Part shown: positions 1-7,724 of the stretch, in pieces | Numbering within the stretch: position 1 is the stretch's first letter | Layout of the letters: every line of letters begins with the position of its first letter | Assembly (NCBI GenBank): GCA_031376425.1 | Contig: JANMDR010000114.1 | Span: 1 to 22,387 of the forward strand | Source: JANMDR01 sp031376425 | Lineage (GTDB): Bacteria > Pseudomonadota > Gammaproteobacteria > Burkholderiales > Usitatibacteraceae | Reading direction: 5' to 3' | DNA: 22,387 nucleotides | Translations under genes and position numbers: made by a program | Notes under the pieces: generated by a model | What the model was told of the DNA's origin: nothing | Database searches by the model: none | The model's input: the letters and a program-made list of their open reading frames with translations, nothing else

Positions 1-226
1 TGAGCTTCTTTTCAAACGGCTGCACTTGAATAGTGCGCGCATCGGCTAGGGTGATATTAGCAACCTGATTAATCAACATCATCGAGCCGTAATAATCCAC
101 ATGCACATGATCAAGCAGCCCAGTATGGGCGCGACCAGTTCGCACTTTTGCTAAGTTGGCTTTTAGTGCTTCCACACTTTTAATCATTTTTTGTTCTGAT
201 GTTTTTTTTAGTTCTGCGATATTCAT
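1..226 (-). CDS. frr: Ribosome recycling factor, N-terminal part (gene runs off the left edge)
   Basis: The first 75 codons read from ATG at 226 as a typical RRF N-terminus: a helix (MNIAELKKTSEQKM), then KVRTGRAHTGLLDHVHVDYYG, the conserved segment beginning domain I, and a QVANITLADARTI stretch. RRF works with EF-G to split the post-termination ribosome. The start is fixed by an AGGAG Shine-Dalgarno (around 233-239). It lies 56 bp downstream of pyrH in the same direction, the usual order in proteobacteria. The C-terminal half lies outside the window, so nothing can be said about the rest. Confidence 0.95.
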   Translation of the reverse strand, partial: MNIAELKKTSEQKMIKSVEALKANLAKVRTGRAHTGLLDHVHVDYYGSMMLINQVANITLADARTIQVQPFEKKL

Positions 227-282
227 TTGTTTGCTCCTCTAAAACTAATTTAAGCGTATAAATGTTTAGCACTAAAAGTGCT

Positions 283-996
283 TTAGGCGTGTACTAAAGT
301 GCCTTCATCCTCACCCATCACGACGCGTTTTAGCGCACCTGCTTTGAATATTGAGAATACCTTAATTGGCAACTTTTGGTCGCGACACAGCGCCAATGCA
401 GTCGCATCCATTACTTTTAAATTTTTGATAATAGCTTCATCAAACGTCAGCGAAGTGTAGCGCGTAGCCGTTGGGTCAAGCTTGGGATCAGCCGTGTAAA
501 CCCCATCTACCTTCGTCGCCTTAAGCACAATTTCGGCTTCCATCTCGCGGCCACGTAACGCCGCTGCCGTATCAGTGGTAAAGAATGGATTACCCGTACC
601 AGCTGCAAACACCACTACTTTACTTTCTTCTAAATAGCGCATAGTTTTACCACGAATATAGGGCTCAACCACGGGTTCAATATTGATGGCCGACTGAATG
701 CGTGGTGTCAATCCTGCTTTTGACAGGGCATCTGCCAAGGCCAAGGAATTGATGACCGTTGCTAACATGCCCATGTAATCAGCTGTGGCGCGATCCATGC
801 CCGCAGCACTGGTGCTCACACCGCGAAAAATATTACCGCCGCCAATCACAATGCCTATTGCCACACTCATGTCTGCAACTTCTTTTACTTCGGCCACGAT
901 GCGTTCAATCGTAGGCCGATTGATGCCAAAATGGTCGTCGCCCATTAAGGCTTCGCCAGAAAGTTTTAGTAAGATGCGTTGATATTTCGCTTTCAT
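283..996 (-). CDS. pyrH: UMP kinase (uridylate kinase)
   Basis: Bacterial UMP kinase phosphorylates UMP to UDP with ATP in pyrimidine nucleotide synthesis. It is a hexameric member of the amino-acid-kinase fold, unrelated to eukaryotic UMP/CMP kinases. Visible motifs: the LLKLSGEAL phosphate-binding strand (residues 9-17), the glycine-rich IGGGNIFRG (51-59), DRATADYMGMLATVIN (68-83), and GTGNPFFTTDTAAALRG (133-149) at the UMP site. Length 237 is normal for the family. ACGGAG lies 7 nt before the ATG. It sits between tsf and frr. A hairpin terminator closes tsf upstream, so pyrH-frr probably has its own promoter within 997-1219, but I could not identify convincing -35/-10 boxes there. Confidence 0.97.
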   Translation of the reverse strand: MKAKYQRILLKLSGEALMGDDHFGINRPTIERIVAEVKEVADMSVAIGIVIGGGNIFRGVSTSAAGMDRATADYMGMLATVINSLALADALSKAGLTPRIQSAINIEPVVEPYIRGKTMRYLEESKVVVFAAGTGNPFFTTDTAAALRGREMEAEIVLKATKVDGVYTADPKLDPTATRYTSLTFDEAIIKNLKVMDATALALCRDQKLPIKVFSIFKAGALKRVVMGEDEGTLVHA

Positions 997-1219
997 CGTA
1001 ACTCCGTTTTAGTTCATCGCACTCATTTTATGAGGCAAGAGGATTAGGGGATTTAAAGGGATGATCGCTCATCAATGTGGCAAAAATAAGGCAATAAGTT
1101 CGCATGACTGCGGTGCTTAAAGTTCAAATTATTGTGCAAGACCACATCGGGAATGATGTTATTGCAATTGCTGCAAAAAACCTAAGGACTGGATTACTTC
1201 ACTACAAAACTTAAAACTA

Positions 1220-1252
1220 CCTGAAGACTACCTAAAATAAGGTGTCTTCAGG
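1220..1252 (-). terminator. Rho-independent terminator after tsf
   Basis: An inverted repeat pairs CCTGAAGAC (1220-1228) with GTCTTCAGG (1244-1252), continued inward by ACC/GGT around an A/T loop. On the minus strand the stem is followed by the T-rich run TAGTTTTAAGTTTTG. It lies 18 bp beyond the tsf stop and would separate tsf from pyrH. The 997-1219 remainder of this gap holds no gene. The core CCTAAAATAAGG resembles three other hairpins in the window (see findings). Confidence 0.7.
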
Positions 1253-1269
1253 CAATACAACAATGCAAA

Positions 1270-2178
1270 TTAACCTGCTTTTGCAGCCTGTGCGGCTTGC
1301 GCAGCAGCCGTAGCTTCAGCTACTTCAGCCGCAAAGTCAGTTACTTTCTTTTCAATACCTTGGCCTACTAAATATAGCGTGAAGCCATTCATGGTGGCAG
1401 CGCGCGATTTTAGCAAAGCTTCAATAGTCATCGAATCATCTTTTACAAACGGCTGACTTAACAATGCTACTTCTTTAAGAAACTTAATGGCTGTACCTTC
1501 TACCATTTTCGCCACAATCTCAGCTGGCTTGCCGGATTCAGCCGCTTTTTGGCGCGCCACTTCACGCTCTTTTTCAACGAGCTCAGCAGGCACTTCTGCA
1601 GATGATAAAGCCACTGGCTTGGCAGCGGCAATGTGCATAGAAATATCCCTGGCCAGAACAACATCGCCACCAGTGATATCAACCAATACACCTACTTTGG
1701 CACCACCGTGAATGTATTGATTCAACGCGCCCTTCGCTTCTACGCGTACGAAACGACGAATAGATACGTTTTCGCCAATTTTTCCTACCAAGGCTTTACG
1801 TGTTTCTTCTACCGAAACGCCGTTAATATGCAACTCGGACAGTGCAGCTACGTCGGCCGGGTTTTGAGTCGCGACCAACTCCGCCACTTTTGCTGACAAA
1901 GCCAAGAAATCATCGTTCTTAGCCACGAAGTCGGTTTCGCAGTTTACTTCTACAATCGCGCCCAATTTTTGGTCAGCTGAAATATGCACGGTTACCGTGC
2001 CTTCAGCAGCGATACGGCTCGCGGCTTTGCTAGCTTTATTGCCTAACTTAACGCGCAAAATTTCTTCGGCACGATCCATATCGCCAGCAGCTTCAGTCAA
2101 TGCTTTTTTGCATTCCATCATTGGCGCGTCGGTTTTTTCGCGCAATACTTTAACCATTCCTGCAGTAATTTCAGCCAT
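1270..2178 (-). CDS. tsf: Elongation factor Ts
   Basis: EF-Ts is the nucleotide exchange factor that recycles EF-Tu-GDP to EF-Tu-GTP during translation. The N-terminal UBA-like domain is clear (VKVLREKTDAPMMECKKAL, about residues 9-27). It is followed by the nearly invariant TDFVAKND (82-89), whose Asp-Phe contact EF-Tu. The rest of the core and the coiled-coil region follow. Length 302 suits a beta/gammaproteobacterial EF-Ts. The C-terminus is Ala-rich (AEATAAAQAAQAAKAG). CAGGAG lies 8-9 nt before the ATG. It is cotranscribed with or attenuated from rpsB, 130 bp upstream, through the hairpin at 2261-2282. Confidence 0.97.
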   Translation of the reverse strand: MAEITAGMVKVLREKTDAPMMECKKALTEAAGDMDRAEEILRVKLGNKASKAASRIAAEGTVTVHISADQKLGAIVEVNCETDFVAKNDDFLALSAKVAELVATQNPADVAALSELHINGVSVEETRKALVGKIGENVSIRRFVRVEAKGALNQYIHGGAKVGVLVDITGGDVVLARDISMHIAAAKPVALSSAEVPAELVEKEREVARQKAAESGKPAEIVAKMVEGTAIKFLKEVALLSQPFVKDDSMTIEALLKSRAATMNGFTLYLVGQGIEKKVTDFAAEVAEATAAAQAAQAAKAG

Positions 2179-2260
2179 GCTTATCTCCTGTTAATTCTTA
2201 CTAAATACGCTCAATTTCTGATGACCGAGAAAATTTCTCAAGCCGTGAATTCAATTTAAA

Positions 2261-2282
2261 AAAAGGGGCCTCAGCCCCTTTT
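2261..2282 (-). terminator. rpsB-tsf intergenic terminator/attenuator
   Basis: A perfect 9-bp stem, AAAAGGGGC (2261-2269) and GCCCCTTTT (2274-2282), with a 4-nt loop. On the minus strand the stem runs into an uninterrupted T run (TTTTTTTAAATT). It sits 26 bp after the rpsB stop, a textbook intrinsic terminator. Because tsf follows directly with no obvious strong promoter in the remaining gap, partial read-through (attenuation of tsf relative to rpsB) is the likely function. Confidence 0.85.
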
Positions 2283-2308
2283 CGCAGCTTTGTTGTACGG
2301 TGCTGCGA

Positions 2309-3055
2309 TTATTGCGCCGCTTGCTCAGTCACTTCAACCAAACCGTCGCCATCTGGAGCAACCATTTCTTGGATAACTTGGCTTCTGCCTTCCAATATTG
2401 CATCCGCAATACCACGTGCATAAAGACGAATAGCGCGTGTGGAGTCATCGTTACCTGGAATAACGTAATCAATACCTTCTAGGGAATTGTTCGTATCAAC
2501 AATACCGATAATTGGAATACCCAATTTACGGGCTTCAGTTACGGCAATTTTGTGATAACCAACGTCGATTACAAAAATCGCATCAGGTACACCGCCCATA
2601 TCTTTAATACCGCCCATTGCGCGTTGGAGTTTTTCCATTTCGCGCTTGAGTACTAAAGCTTCTTTCTTAGGCAACTTCTCTAGCGAACCGTCTTCGGTCA
2701 TCGCTTCTAATTCTTTCATGCGCTTGATAGAACCCTTAACCGTTTTGTAGTTAGTGAGCATGCCGCCCAACCAACGTGAATCAACAAACGGCATAGAAGC
2801 ACGTACGGCTTCTTCAGTAATAATTTCGCGAGCTTGACGCTTAGTACCTACAAACAATACGGTTCCTTTGTTCATCGCCAGAGTGCGCACAAATTTTGTG
2901 GCCTCTTGGAACATTGGAAACGATTTTTCTAGGTTGATAATGTGAATCTTGTTACGCGCACCGAAAATAAACGGTGCCATTTTTGGATTCCAAAAACGGG
3001 TTTGGTGGCCAAAGTGCACACCAGCTTCTAACATCGAACGCATTGTTACAGACAT
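2309..3055 (-). CDS. rpsB: 30S ribosomal protein S2
   Basis: S2 of the small ribosomal subunit, bound near the head/platform junction with S1. The N-terminal signature MRSMLEAGVHFGHQTRFWNPKM occupies residues 5-26, and the second family signature around PIIGIVDTNNSLEGIDYVIPGND is in the last third. GTKRQA and SRWLGGMLTN are also present. Length 248 is normal. AGGAG lies 7 nt before ATG. It is first gene of the rpsB-tsf transcript, behind a TATAAT promoter and a roughly 190-nt leader. The upstream neighbour here is a methyltransferase, not the divergent map gene often found beside rpsB. Confidence 0.98.
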   Translation of the reverse strand: MSVTMRSMLEAGVHFGHQTRFWNPKMAPFIFGARNKIHIINLEKSFPMFQEATKFVRTLAMNKGTVLFVGTKRQAREIITEEAVRASMPFVDSRWLGGMLTNYKTVKGSIKRMKELEAMTEDGSLEKLPKKEALVLKREMEKLQRAMGGIKDMGGVPDAIFVIDVGYHKIAVTEARKLGIPIIGIVDTNNSLEGIDYVIPGNDDSTRAIRLYARGIADAILEGRSQVIQEMVAPDGDGLVEVTEQAAQ

Positions 3056-3245
3056 GTGAAACTCCTAAAAGGTGAAGGTTTGCCTCCCCGCGCGTGACTC
3101 AATTTGGCGAACCTGAATTGAGACCCTACCTTGCACAAGAATTGTGCAGCACGGGTGTGGATTTACTACAGTTAAGTACTTGATTTGTCTACAAATTCTA
3201 GCTTTTGCCAATTTAAAGATCGGCCAATACAAATATTTGTAAAGC
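3056..3245 (-). promoter_or_regulatory. rpsB 5' leader, probably S2-responsive
   Basis: About 190 nt separate the predicted transcription start from the rpsB ATG. This is long for a simple leader, and it is structured: a perfect 7-bp hairpin TGCACAA/TTGTGCA with a 3-nt loop (3132-3148), and a CTCAATT/AATTGAG stem with an 11-nt loop (3098-3122). In E. coli and other proteobacteria S2 represses its own mRNA through a conserved structured leader (established). That this leader does the same is inferred from position and structure, without an alignment. No small gene is visible between 3056 and 3386. Confidence 0.45.
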
Positions 3246-3250
3246 CCTCG

Positions 3251-3279
3251 ATTATAGCGTGCCCGCTTAAATTTAGCAA
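3251..3279 (-). promoter_or_regulatory. sigma-70 promoter of rpsB-tsf
   Basis: On the minus strand TTGCTA (3274-3279) and a perfect TATAAT (3251-3256) are separated by exactly 17 bp. A GC-rich stretch (CGAGGGC) follows the -10 box, as in growth-rate-regulated discriminators. It precedes the rpsB leader and is the only good promoter seen in this gap. Confidence 0.65.
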
Positions 3280-3386
3280 TCGATTCAAGTTCGGGACAAT
3301 CACGCCACCACGCGATATTTTTTGGCAGAACAAAAAAACATCTTATATCCGCTTGAATCGCTTGATTTAAAGCTATTTCAACCTTT

Positions 3387-4280
3387 TTATTGGACTTTTT
3401 CTAACCAAATACTGCCGCCCGAAAAGGCGTGGCGCGACGGATGGGCTAGCGCGTCTTGAATTAGTGGCATCATCGCAGTAAAAGCGTAAGCACAACCAAA
3501 TTTCACTTTAAACATGGTCGAATACATGAGCAAGGCACGGAGCACGTATTGCTCATTCCAACTACGGTTTTCAGTGATAACCCACGCTTTTAAATATTCG
3601 TGGGGCAAAAATATGTCGTGGATATGAATAAACACGCCTGCTTTCAAACGCGGTAACACTTCAAAATACAAAAAATTTACGTCACTGCCGGTTTTAGCCA
3701 CATGAGATGAATCGATGAACAACACATCACCGGCTTCTAGGTTTTCAAACACCGACAATGGCACCGCCTGCACTTTTTGCTCAATCACACGCGCTAAGCC
3801 AGGCACGCCCTCTCGCAAAAATGGTCGTGGATAGGGCTCTATGCAGGTGATGTCGCACTGGCCTGCAAAAAATCGTTGATTGACATCTGCCATCAATAAC
3901 GAGGAAAACCCGGAACCAACCTCGATGATGCGTTTGGGTTGCCATTTGCGCAGCAACACAAAGCATGCACGTGCATCAAGCCAGCTAAATTGGCTATTTT
4001 GGGTAAAAAATTCCATGCTGCTCATCGTTTCCGCTTCATGCTCAACATAGCGATAATCCGCTATAAATCGCGGAAAATCGACTTGCAATACTTCGCGGTG
4101 ATAGGCATTATTAAAATCAATACCAAGGATTTCTGGCGGCTTCTCAGGCCATAATTCAGCGGCGCACGGTAGCAATTCAGCGGGATCAACGATTGGTGAA
4201 TAAAAATGGCCTGCCGGATGCGAGGCAGTAATCATCGATTGCAGTGGCTCGGTAATTGACGCTTCTAAGTTAGTTGGCAT
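3387..4280 (-). CDS. Class I SAM-dependent methyltransferase, substrate unknown
   Basis: A 297-residue protein with a Rossmann methyltransferase core of the Methyltransf_24 type. Motif I is RIIEVGSGFSS (117-127), the acidic end of strand 2 is DITCIEPYPRP (143-153), and motif IV is DVLFIDSSHVAKTGSDVNF (185-203). A later strand reads GVFIHIHDIFLPHEYL (215-230). The IDSSH.....D pattern is usual for small-molecule or sugar methyltransferases such as those in surface-polysaccharide loci, but no sugar-biosynthesis genes adjoin it. The N-terminal 100 residues are not recognised. No clear Shine-Dalgarno precedes the ATG. It ends just before the rpsB promoter in the same direction, so read-through into rpsB is possible. 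The 147-bp gap on its other side is shared with a divergent gene. Confidence 0.75.
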   Translation of the reverse strand: MPTNLEASITEPLQSMITASHPAGHFYSPIVDPAELLPCAAELWPEKPPEILGIDFNNAYHREVLQVDFPRFIADYRYVEHEAETMSSMEFFTQNSQFSWLDARACFVLLRKWQPKRIIEVGSGFSSLLMADVNQRFFAGQCDITCIEPYPRPFLREGVPGLARVIEQKVQAVPLSVFENLEAGDVLFIDSSHVAKTGSDVNFLYFEVLPRLKAGVFIHIHDIFLPHEYLKAWVITENRSWNEQYVLRALLMYSTMFKVKFGCAYAFTAMMPLIQDALAHPSRHAFSGGSIWLEKVQ

Positions 4281-4427
4281 GGGCGCTTGGATTAGCCTTT
4301 TTCCGGACGAGCATGGTTTATCCTCTAAACAACGATTACATCAAGTATTGCAAAAATTACATAATACCGCCTATCGTAACAGGCTGCGTCATCTTGCCAC
4401 CTTCTTAAATCAAAAATATTCACCCCT

Positions 4428-4979
4428 ATGGATAACAAATTCAGTTGGCTTAAAATTGCAGGCTCAACCATCGGTCGCTTTTTCGCCTGCCTTATCATCA
4501 GTTATATCGCGTTTCGAAGTGGCGGACTAATCGGCCTTGTCCTCAGCGTTCCTGTATGGGGCGTTTTGTTTGCCAAACCCATCATGGATCTCTCAATTTG
4601 GTATTACCAAAGCGCCGTACAACTTCCAATCAAAAAATACAATGGTAATTACTATGAATTTGCCAACACGCAAATTCGTGTTTTTATCGTCGCCAATAAA
4701 CTTTGGTGCGTAGATAAAGACGTGCTCAAAGTAATTGGCCAAAAGCCAAATGTAATGCTGGAATCGCTTTATACCGCTTCAGAATATGATCAAATTACCG
4801 GCACAACATTCAATGGTTTCTCCGAAGAAGGCCTGGAAAAATTACTTGAAAAAAGCACTCATTTTGAAGCATTACGCATGTTGCACTGGTTTAAACGGGA
4901 TGTAAAAAAACCGCACCACCGTAAGCTTGAAATAGCGAAGGAATTAGCTCAAAAAAAGATTGTTGATGCCCTAAAATAG
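4428..4979 (+). CDS. Two-helix membrane protein with Bro-N-like segment, function unknown
   Basis: 183 residues. Two hydrophobic helices (about 14-30 and 34-55) are followed by a soluble part. Residues 74-105 (YYEFANTQIRVFIVANKLWCVDKDVLKVIG) follow the pattern of the Bro-N/antirepressor fold, whose hallmark is W-F/C-V-x-K-D-V-x-x-x-L/I-G. The later FNGFSEEGLEKLL (128-140) and basic KRDVKKPHHRK are also typical of the surroundings of such domains. Bro-N proteins are usually phage DNA-binding antirepressors, so a membrane-attached version is odd. No phage genes are nearby, and the G+C matches the neighbours. There is no Shine-Dalgarno before the ATG, so the start is less certain. The last codons lie in a GC-rich hairpin. 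Confidence 0.6.
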   Translation: MDNKFSWLKIAGSTIGRFFACLIISYIAFRSGGLIGLVLSVPVWGVLFAKPIMDLSIWYYQSAVQLPIKKYNGNYYEFANTQIRVFIVANKLWCVDKDVLKVIGQKPNVMLESLYTASEYDQITGTTFNGFSEEGLEKLLEKSTHFEALRMLHWFKRDVKKPHHRKLEIAKELAQKKIVDALK

Positions 4980-4990
4980 GGCTCTACAAC
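4962..4990 (+). terminator. Hairpin overlapping the stop codon of the 4428-4979 gene
   Basis: GCCCTA (4968-4973) pairs with TAGGGC (4977-4982) across a 3-nt loop, and GTTG (4962-4965) with CAAC (4987-4990). The TAG stop is inside the stem. There is no T run afterwards, so it would be a weak or Rho-assisted terminator. It shares its CCTAAAATAGGG core with the hairpins at 1220, 11330 and 14805. Confidence 0.4.
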
Positions 4991-5072
4991 ACATTTAGAT
5001 GTCTTTCATGTCCTCAGTATTACCACACTAACAAAATAACAATTACAACAATATTACCTAGGAGTTCGCGCA

Positions 5073-6110
5073 ATGCAAACCGTTTTTCTCACTCTTTTTG
5101 GCGTGATTATTTTTGTCGCGCTTGCCATTTTTTTGCTCATTTATTTTTTTAAACGCAAACTAAATGGCTATATCGAGAGGGCGCTAAAAACTGCGGGTTC
5201 ACATATCGCCCCACGCATCCATCTGGCGGCAACATCCGAACCGCTCGCGATGCAAGCTGCAGTCAATTACATCAGCCAATTTGACGCCATGAGTTACACC
5301 AGTATCGGTGCCTACAACGTACCAGAATTAGTGAATGTGCGTATTTTTGCTATGCATCATCCGCAGCATAATTTGGCCGTGGCCGTTTGCGAAATGACGG
5401 ATAAATTCGCGTGGTTTGATATCATTGCGATAGGGCAGGATGTAACAAACACGACGTTTGCTGGATCATCACCGGTTTTTAATCGCGCTAACCATCGGCC
5501 TACAGCGCGTATTTCAGTTGATCCAAATTATTCGCCCATGGCAGCGCAGCAATGGGTACTAGAAAATCGTGGAGCCGGCCCGTGGCGGACTTTAGATACA
5601 CAACATTTCGCGTATGAATTTGAACGCGCTTATGCCCGATCTATGGATTTTCAATTAGCACGTGGGGCGCCAGATATTGAAGCCGTAAAACTTACTTTGC
5701 GGCAGCTAAATGATACCAAGCCGTATACAGAAGCTGACTTAGCATATGCCATTGAAATGCAGGAAGCGACATTTCACGATGCACTGACCGAGGCCTGTAA
5801 AGATAATTTTCTCGAATCAAGCACCCTACCGGCTCGCGAATGGGAGCGTATCCGCGACCTAGTGCATGTAGTACATGAGCGCTTGCCGCTTGACGACGCC
5901 GCAATCATGGCGGCTGCAAACATCGACGACGAAGACGATGATTTTGATGCAGAGGAATTCGACTTTGCCGCAGTTGGCATTACTACGCCGCAAGCGGCGT
6001 TCATGTATGTGGTCAAGTTGAAAAAATTATCCCGTCGATTAAAGTATTTAGGTGCTGTGACCGAGCCTGTAGCGGCGAATTTGTACTACTTCGACGCCGC
6101 ACCCCATTAA
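5073..6110 (+). CDS. Membrane-anchored acidic protein of unknown function
   Basis: 345 residues starting behind a strong AGGAG (5060-5064). Residues 4-27 form one long hydrophobic helix (FLTLFGVIIFVALAIFLLIYFF) followed by KRK, a signal-anchor with the bulk of the protein probably cytoplasmic. The rest is not a family I recognise. A central part (about 70-180) is mixed alpha/beta and rich in aromatic residues. A helical part (about 200-290) leads to the acidic run IDDEDDDFDAEEFDF (about 288-302), and a KLKKLSRRLKYLG helix lies near the C-terminus. It runs parallel to the two-helix membrane protein 93 bp upstream; both are membrane proteins of unknown role and may be cotranscribed. It converges with the lipoprotein gene 15 bp downstream. 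Confidence 0.7.
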   Translation: MQTVFLTLFGVIIFVALAIFLLIYFFKRKLNGYIERALKTAGSHIAPRIHLAATSEPLAMQAAVNYISQFDAMSYTSIGAYNVPELVNVRIFAMHHPQHNLAVAVCEMTDKFAWFDIIAIGQDVTNTTFAGSSPVFNRANHRPTARISVDPNYSPMAAQQWVLENRGAGPWRTLDTQHFAYEFERAYARSMDFQLARGAPDIEAVKLTLRQLNDTKPYTEADLAYAIEMQEATFHDALTEACKDNFLESSTLPAREWERIRDLVHVVHERLPLDDAAIMAAANIDDEDDDFDAEEFDFAAVGITTPQAAFMYVVKLKKLSRRLKYLGAVTEPVAANLYYFDAAPH

Positions 6111-6125
6111 TTAAAACTACCAAAA

Positions 6126-6542
6126 CTACCAATAGCGCAAATACGATCGCCCACCAATGAGCACCCAATAAGGCCGCGCCCCGTTTAAGCCATAAAATGC
6201 ACTGCTTGTAGAGTAGCTATCCATACGGCCTTCGCGGCGACCTTCGCGTTGTGCCATTTTCATTTGCTCACCCAGCATAAAATCAAGTACTGGCTCGGGT
6301 ACACCGTCCTTAGCCAGTTTGATATATTGGGAAGCTTGAATATCAAACGCACTACGGGATTTTTTAATTTCAGCAATGATTGTGGGCGAATCTTTACCCG
6401 CTTTAGCTAGGCTTACTATTGTTTCCAACGTAAGTGGATTTTCTTCCATAGCAAGCGGCAGAGAGGCGCAACCACTCAATAACGCCAATGAAACCACGGT
6501 CATGCATAATACGCGTACACTTCGGTTCATTTTCCGATTCAT
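6126..6542 (-). CDS. Small lipoprotein with repeated helical motif
   Basis: 138 residues with a clear lipoprotein signal: MNRKMNRSVR, a hydrophobic stretch, then the lipobox LLSGC (Cys at 25) followed by ASL, predicting outer-membrane sorting. The mature part has LTLETIVSLAKAGKDSPTII and FDIQASQYIKLAKDGVPEPV. These are two copies of the short helical pattern 'L-x-x-I-x-x-L-x-x-x-G-x-x-x-x-x-I' seen in many small bacterial envelope proteins of unknown function. A basic/Gly segment (REGRREGRMD) and an aromatic tail ending SYLRYW follow. GAAGGAG lies 7-8 nt before the chosen ATG, which favours it over the in-frame Met four codons later. It is divergent from the hpd operon, and the 100-bp gap holds the palindrome at 6574-6600. 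Confidence 0.75.
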   Translation of the reverse strand: MNRKMNRSVRVLCMTVVSLALLSGCASLPLAMEENPLTLETIVSLAKAGKDSPTIIAEIKKSRSAFDIQASQYIKLAKDGVPEPVLDFMLGEQMKMAQREGRREGRMDSYSTSSAFYGLNGARPYWVLIGGRSYLRYW

Positions 6543-6573
6543 GTTGCTTCTCCTTCAATTAATTTCAACACAG

Positions 6574-6600
6574 CTAGATTACCTCAAAAAGGTAATTTAG
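6574..6600. promoter_or_regulatory. 27-bp palindrome upstream of hpd, candidate operator
   Basis: CTAGATTACCT (6574-6584) and AGGTAATTTAG (6590-6600) are complementary at 10 of 11 positions around CAAAA. A second small palindrome, TTAGT-TAG-ACTAA (6597-6609), abuts it. The site lies 43 bp before the hpd ATG, in the divergent gap with the lipoprotein gene. This suits binding by a dimeric regulator such as the IclR-type HmgR known for homogentisate operons, but no regulator gene is in the window. With no T run after it, a terminator is less likely. Confidence 0.4.
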
Positions 6601-6642
6601 TTAGACTAATCAGAATCCACAAAGTTCTTAAGGAAATACACT

Positions 6643-7722
6643 ATGACAGACACTCAAACTTACGCCCCACTTGATAACCCCATGGGCACCGATGGCTTTG
6701 AATTTATTGAATATTGCGCACCCGACACCGCTGCTCTTGGGCGCCTATTTGAAAGCATGGGGTTTACCGCTGTAGCCCGCCATCGTTCCAAGCGCGTCAC
6801 CCTTTACAAACAGGGTGAAATTAACTTCATCGTTAATGCTGAACCGGACAGCTTTGCACAATCATTCGCGCGTGTGCATGGACCATCGGCTTGCGCCTTT
6901 GGTATTCGCGTAAAGGACGCCGCATTAGCGTTTAAGCGCGCGGTGGAATTAGGCGCAAAACCCTACGAAGCAGCGGTAGGGCCAATGGAATTGCGCATTC
7001 CTGCTATTCAAGGCATAGGCGGTAGCTTGCTGTATATGATTGATCGGTACGGCCCTCGCAATATTTACGACGTAGATTTTGTGCCAATTCCCGGTGCCGA
7101 TCAAAACCCACGCGGCGTTGGGCTGCAGTATGTAGATCACCTTACACATAACGTTTATATTGGCCGCATGGATACGTGGGCGGATTTTTACGGCAAGCTG
7201 TTTAACTTCCGTGAAATTCGCTACTTTGATATTAAGGGCAAGAAAACTGGACTGACCTCGCGCGCGCTCACCAGCCCCTGTGGCAAAATCCGCATCCCGA
7301 TTAACGAGCCGTCAGATCAGAAATCGCAAATTCAGGAATATCTTGATGCCTATAACGGTGAAGGCATCCAGCACATCGCGCTTGCAACAGAAAATATTTA
7401 CGAAACCGTAGAAGCATTACGGAGCCGCATGGTGCGCTTTTTAGATACGCCGGATAGCTACTTTGACGGCATAAATGCCCGTGTTCCAGGGCATGGCGAA
7501 GATTTGGTGCGCCTAAAACTAAACAAGATCTTGATTGACGGCGAAGGTATCGATAAAGACCGCAATGAAGATAAGCTCCTGCAGATTTTTACCGAAACCG
7601 TCATTGGCCCCATTTTCTTTGAAGTAATTCAACGTAAAGGCAATGAGGGGTTTGGCGAAGGTAATTTCCGCGCACTGTTTGAAGCCATTGAAGCTGACCA
7701 AATTAGTCGTGGCGTGGTGTAA
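6643..7722 (+). CDS. hpd: 4-hydroxyphenylpyruvate dioxygenase
   Basis: Fe(II), alpha-keto-acid dioxygenase converting 4-hydroxyphenylpyruvate to homogentisate with loss of CO2 and a side-chain shift, the second step of tyrosine breakdown. It has the two-domain vicinal-oxygen-chelate fold. The facial triad is His166 (in VDHLTHNV), His244 (GIQHIAL) and Glu327 (GPIFFEVIQRKG). The C-terminal gate region NEGFGEGNFRALFEAIE (334-350) is intact. Length 359 is typical of bacterial enzymes. AAGGAAA precedes the ATG by about 7 nt. It is first gene of the hpd-hmgA-fah-phhA-yqaA operon, with a palindrome just upstream. Confidence 0.97.
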   Translation: MTDTQTYAPLDNPMGTDGFEFIEYCAPDTAALGRLFESMGFTAVARHRSKRVTLYKQGEINFIVNAEPDSFAQSFARVHGPSACAFGIRVKDAALAFKRAVELGAKPYEAAVGPMELRIPAIQGIGGSLLYMIDRYGPRNIYDVDFVPIPGADQNPRGVGLQYVDHLTHNVYIGRMDTWADFYGKLFNFREIRYFDIKGKKTGLTSRALTSPCGKIRIPINEPSDQKSQIQEYLDAYNGEGIQHIALATENIYETVEALRSRMVRFLDTPDSYFDGINARVPGHGEDLVRLKLNKILIDGEGIDKDRNEDKLLQIFTETVIGPIFFEVIQRKGNEGFGEGNFRALFEAIEADQISRGVV

Positions 7723-7724
7723 TC

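Noticed and set aside
1213..1224. AAACTACCTGAA resembles a Neisseriaceae DNA uptake sequence variant (AGGCTACCTGAA)
   Set aside because: Two mismatches, and no further copies at the density expected of uptake sequences; the site is explained by the terminator arm.
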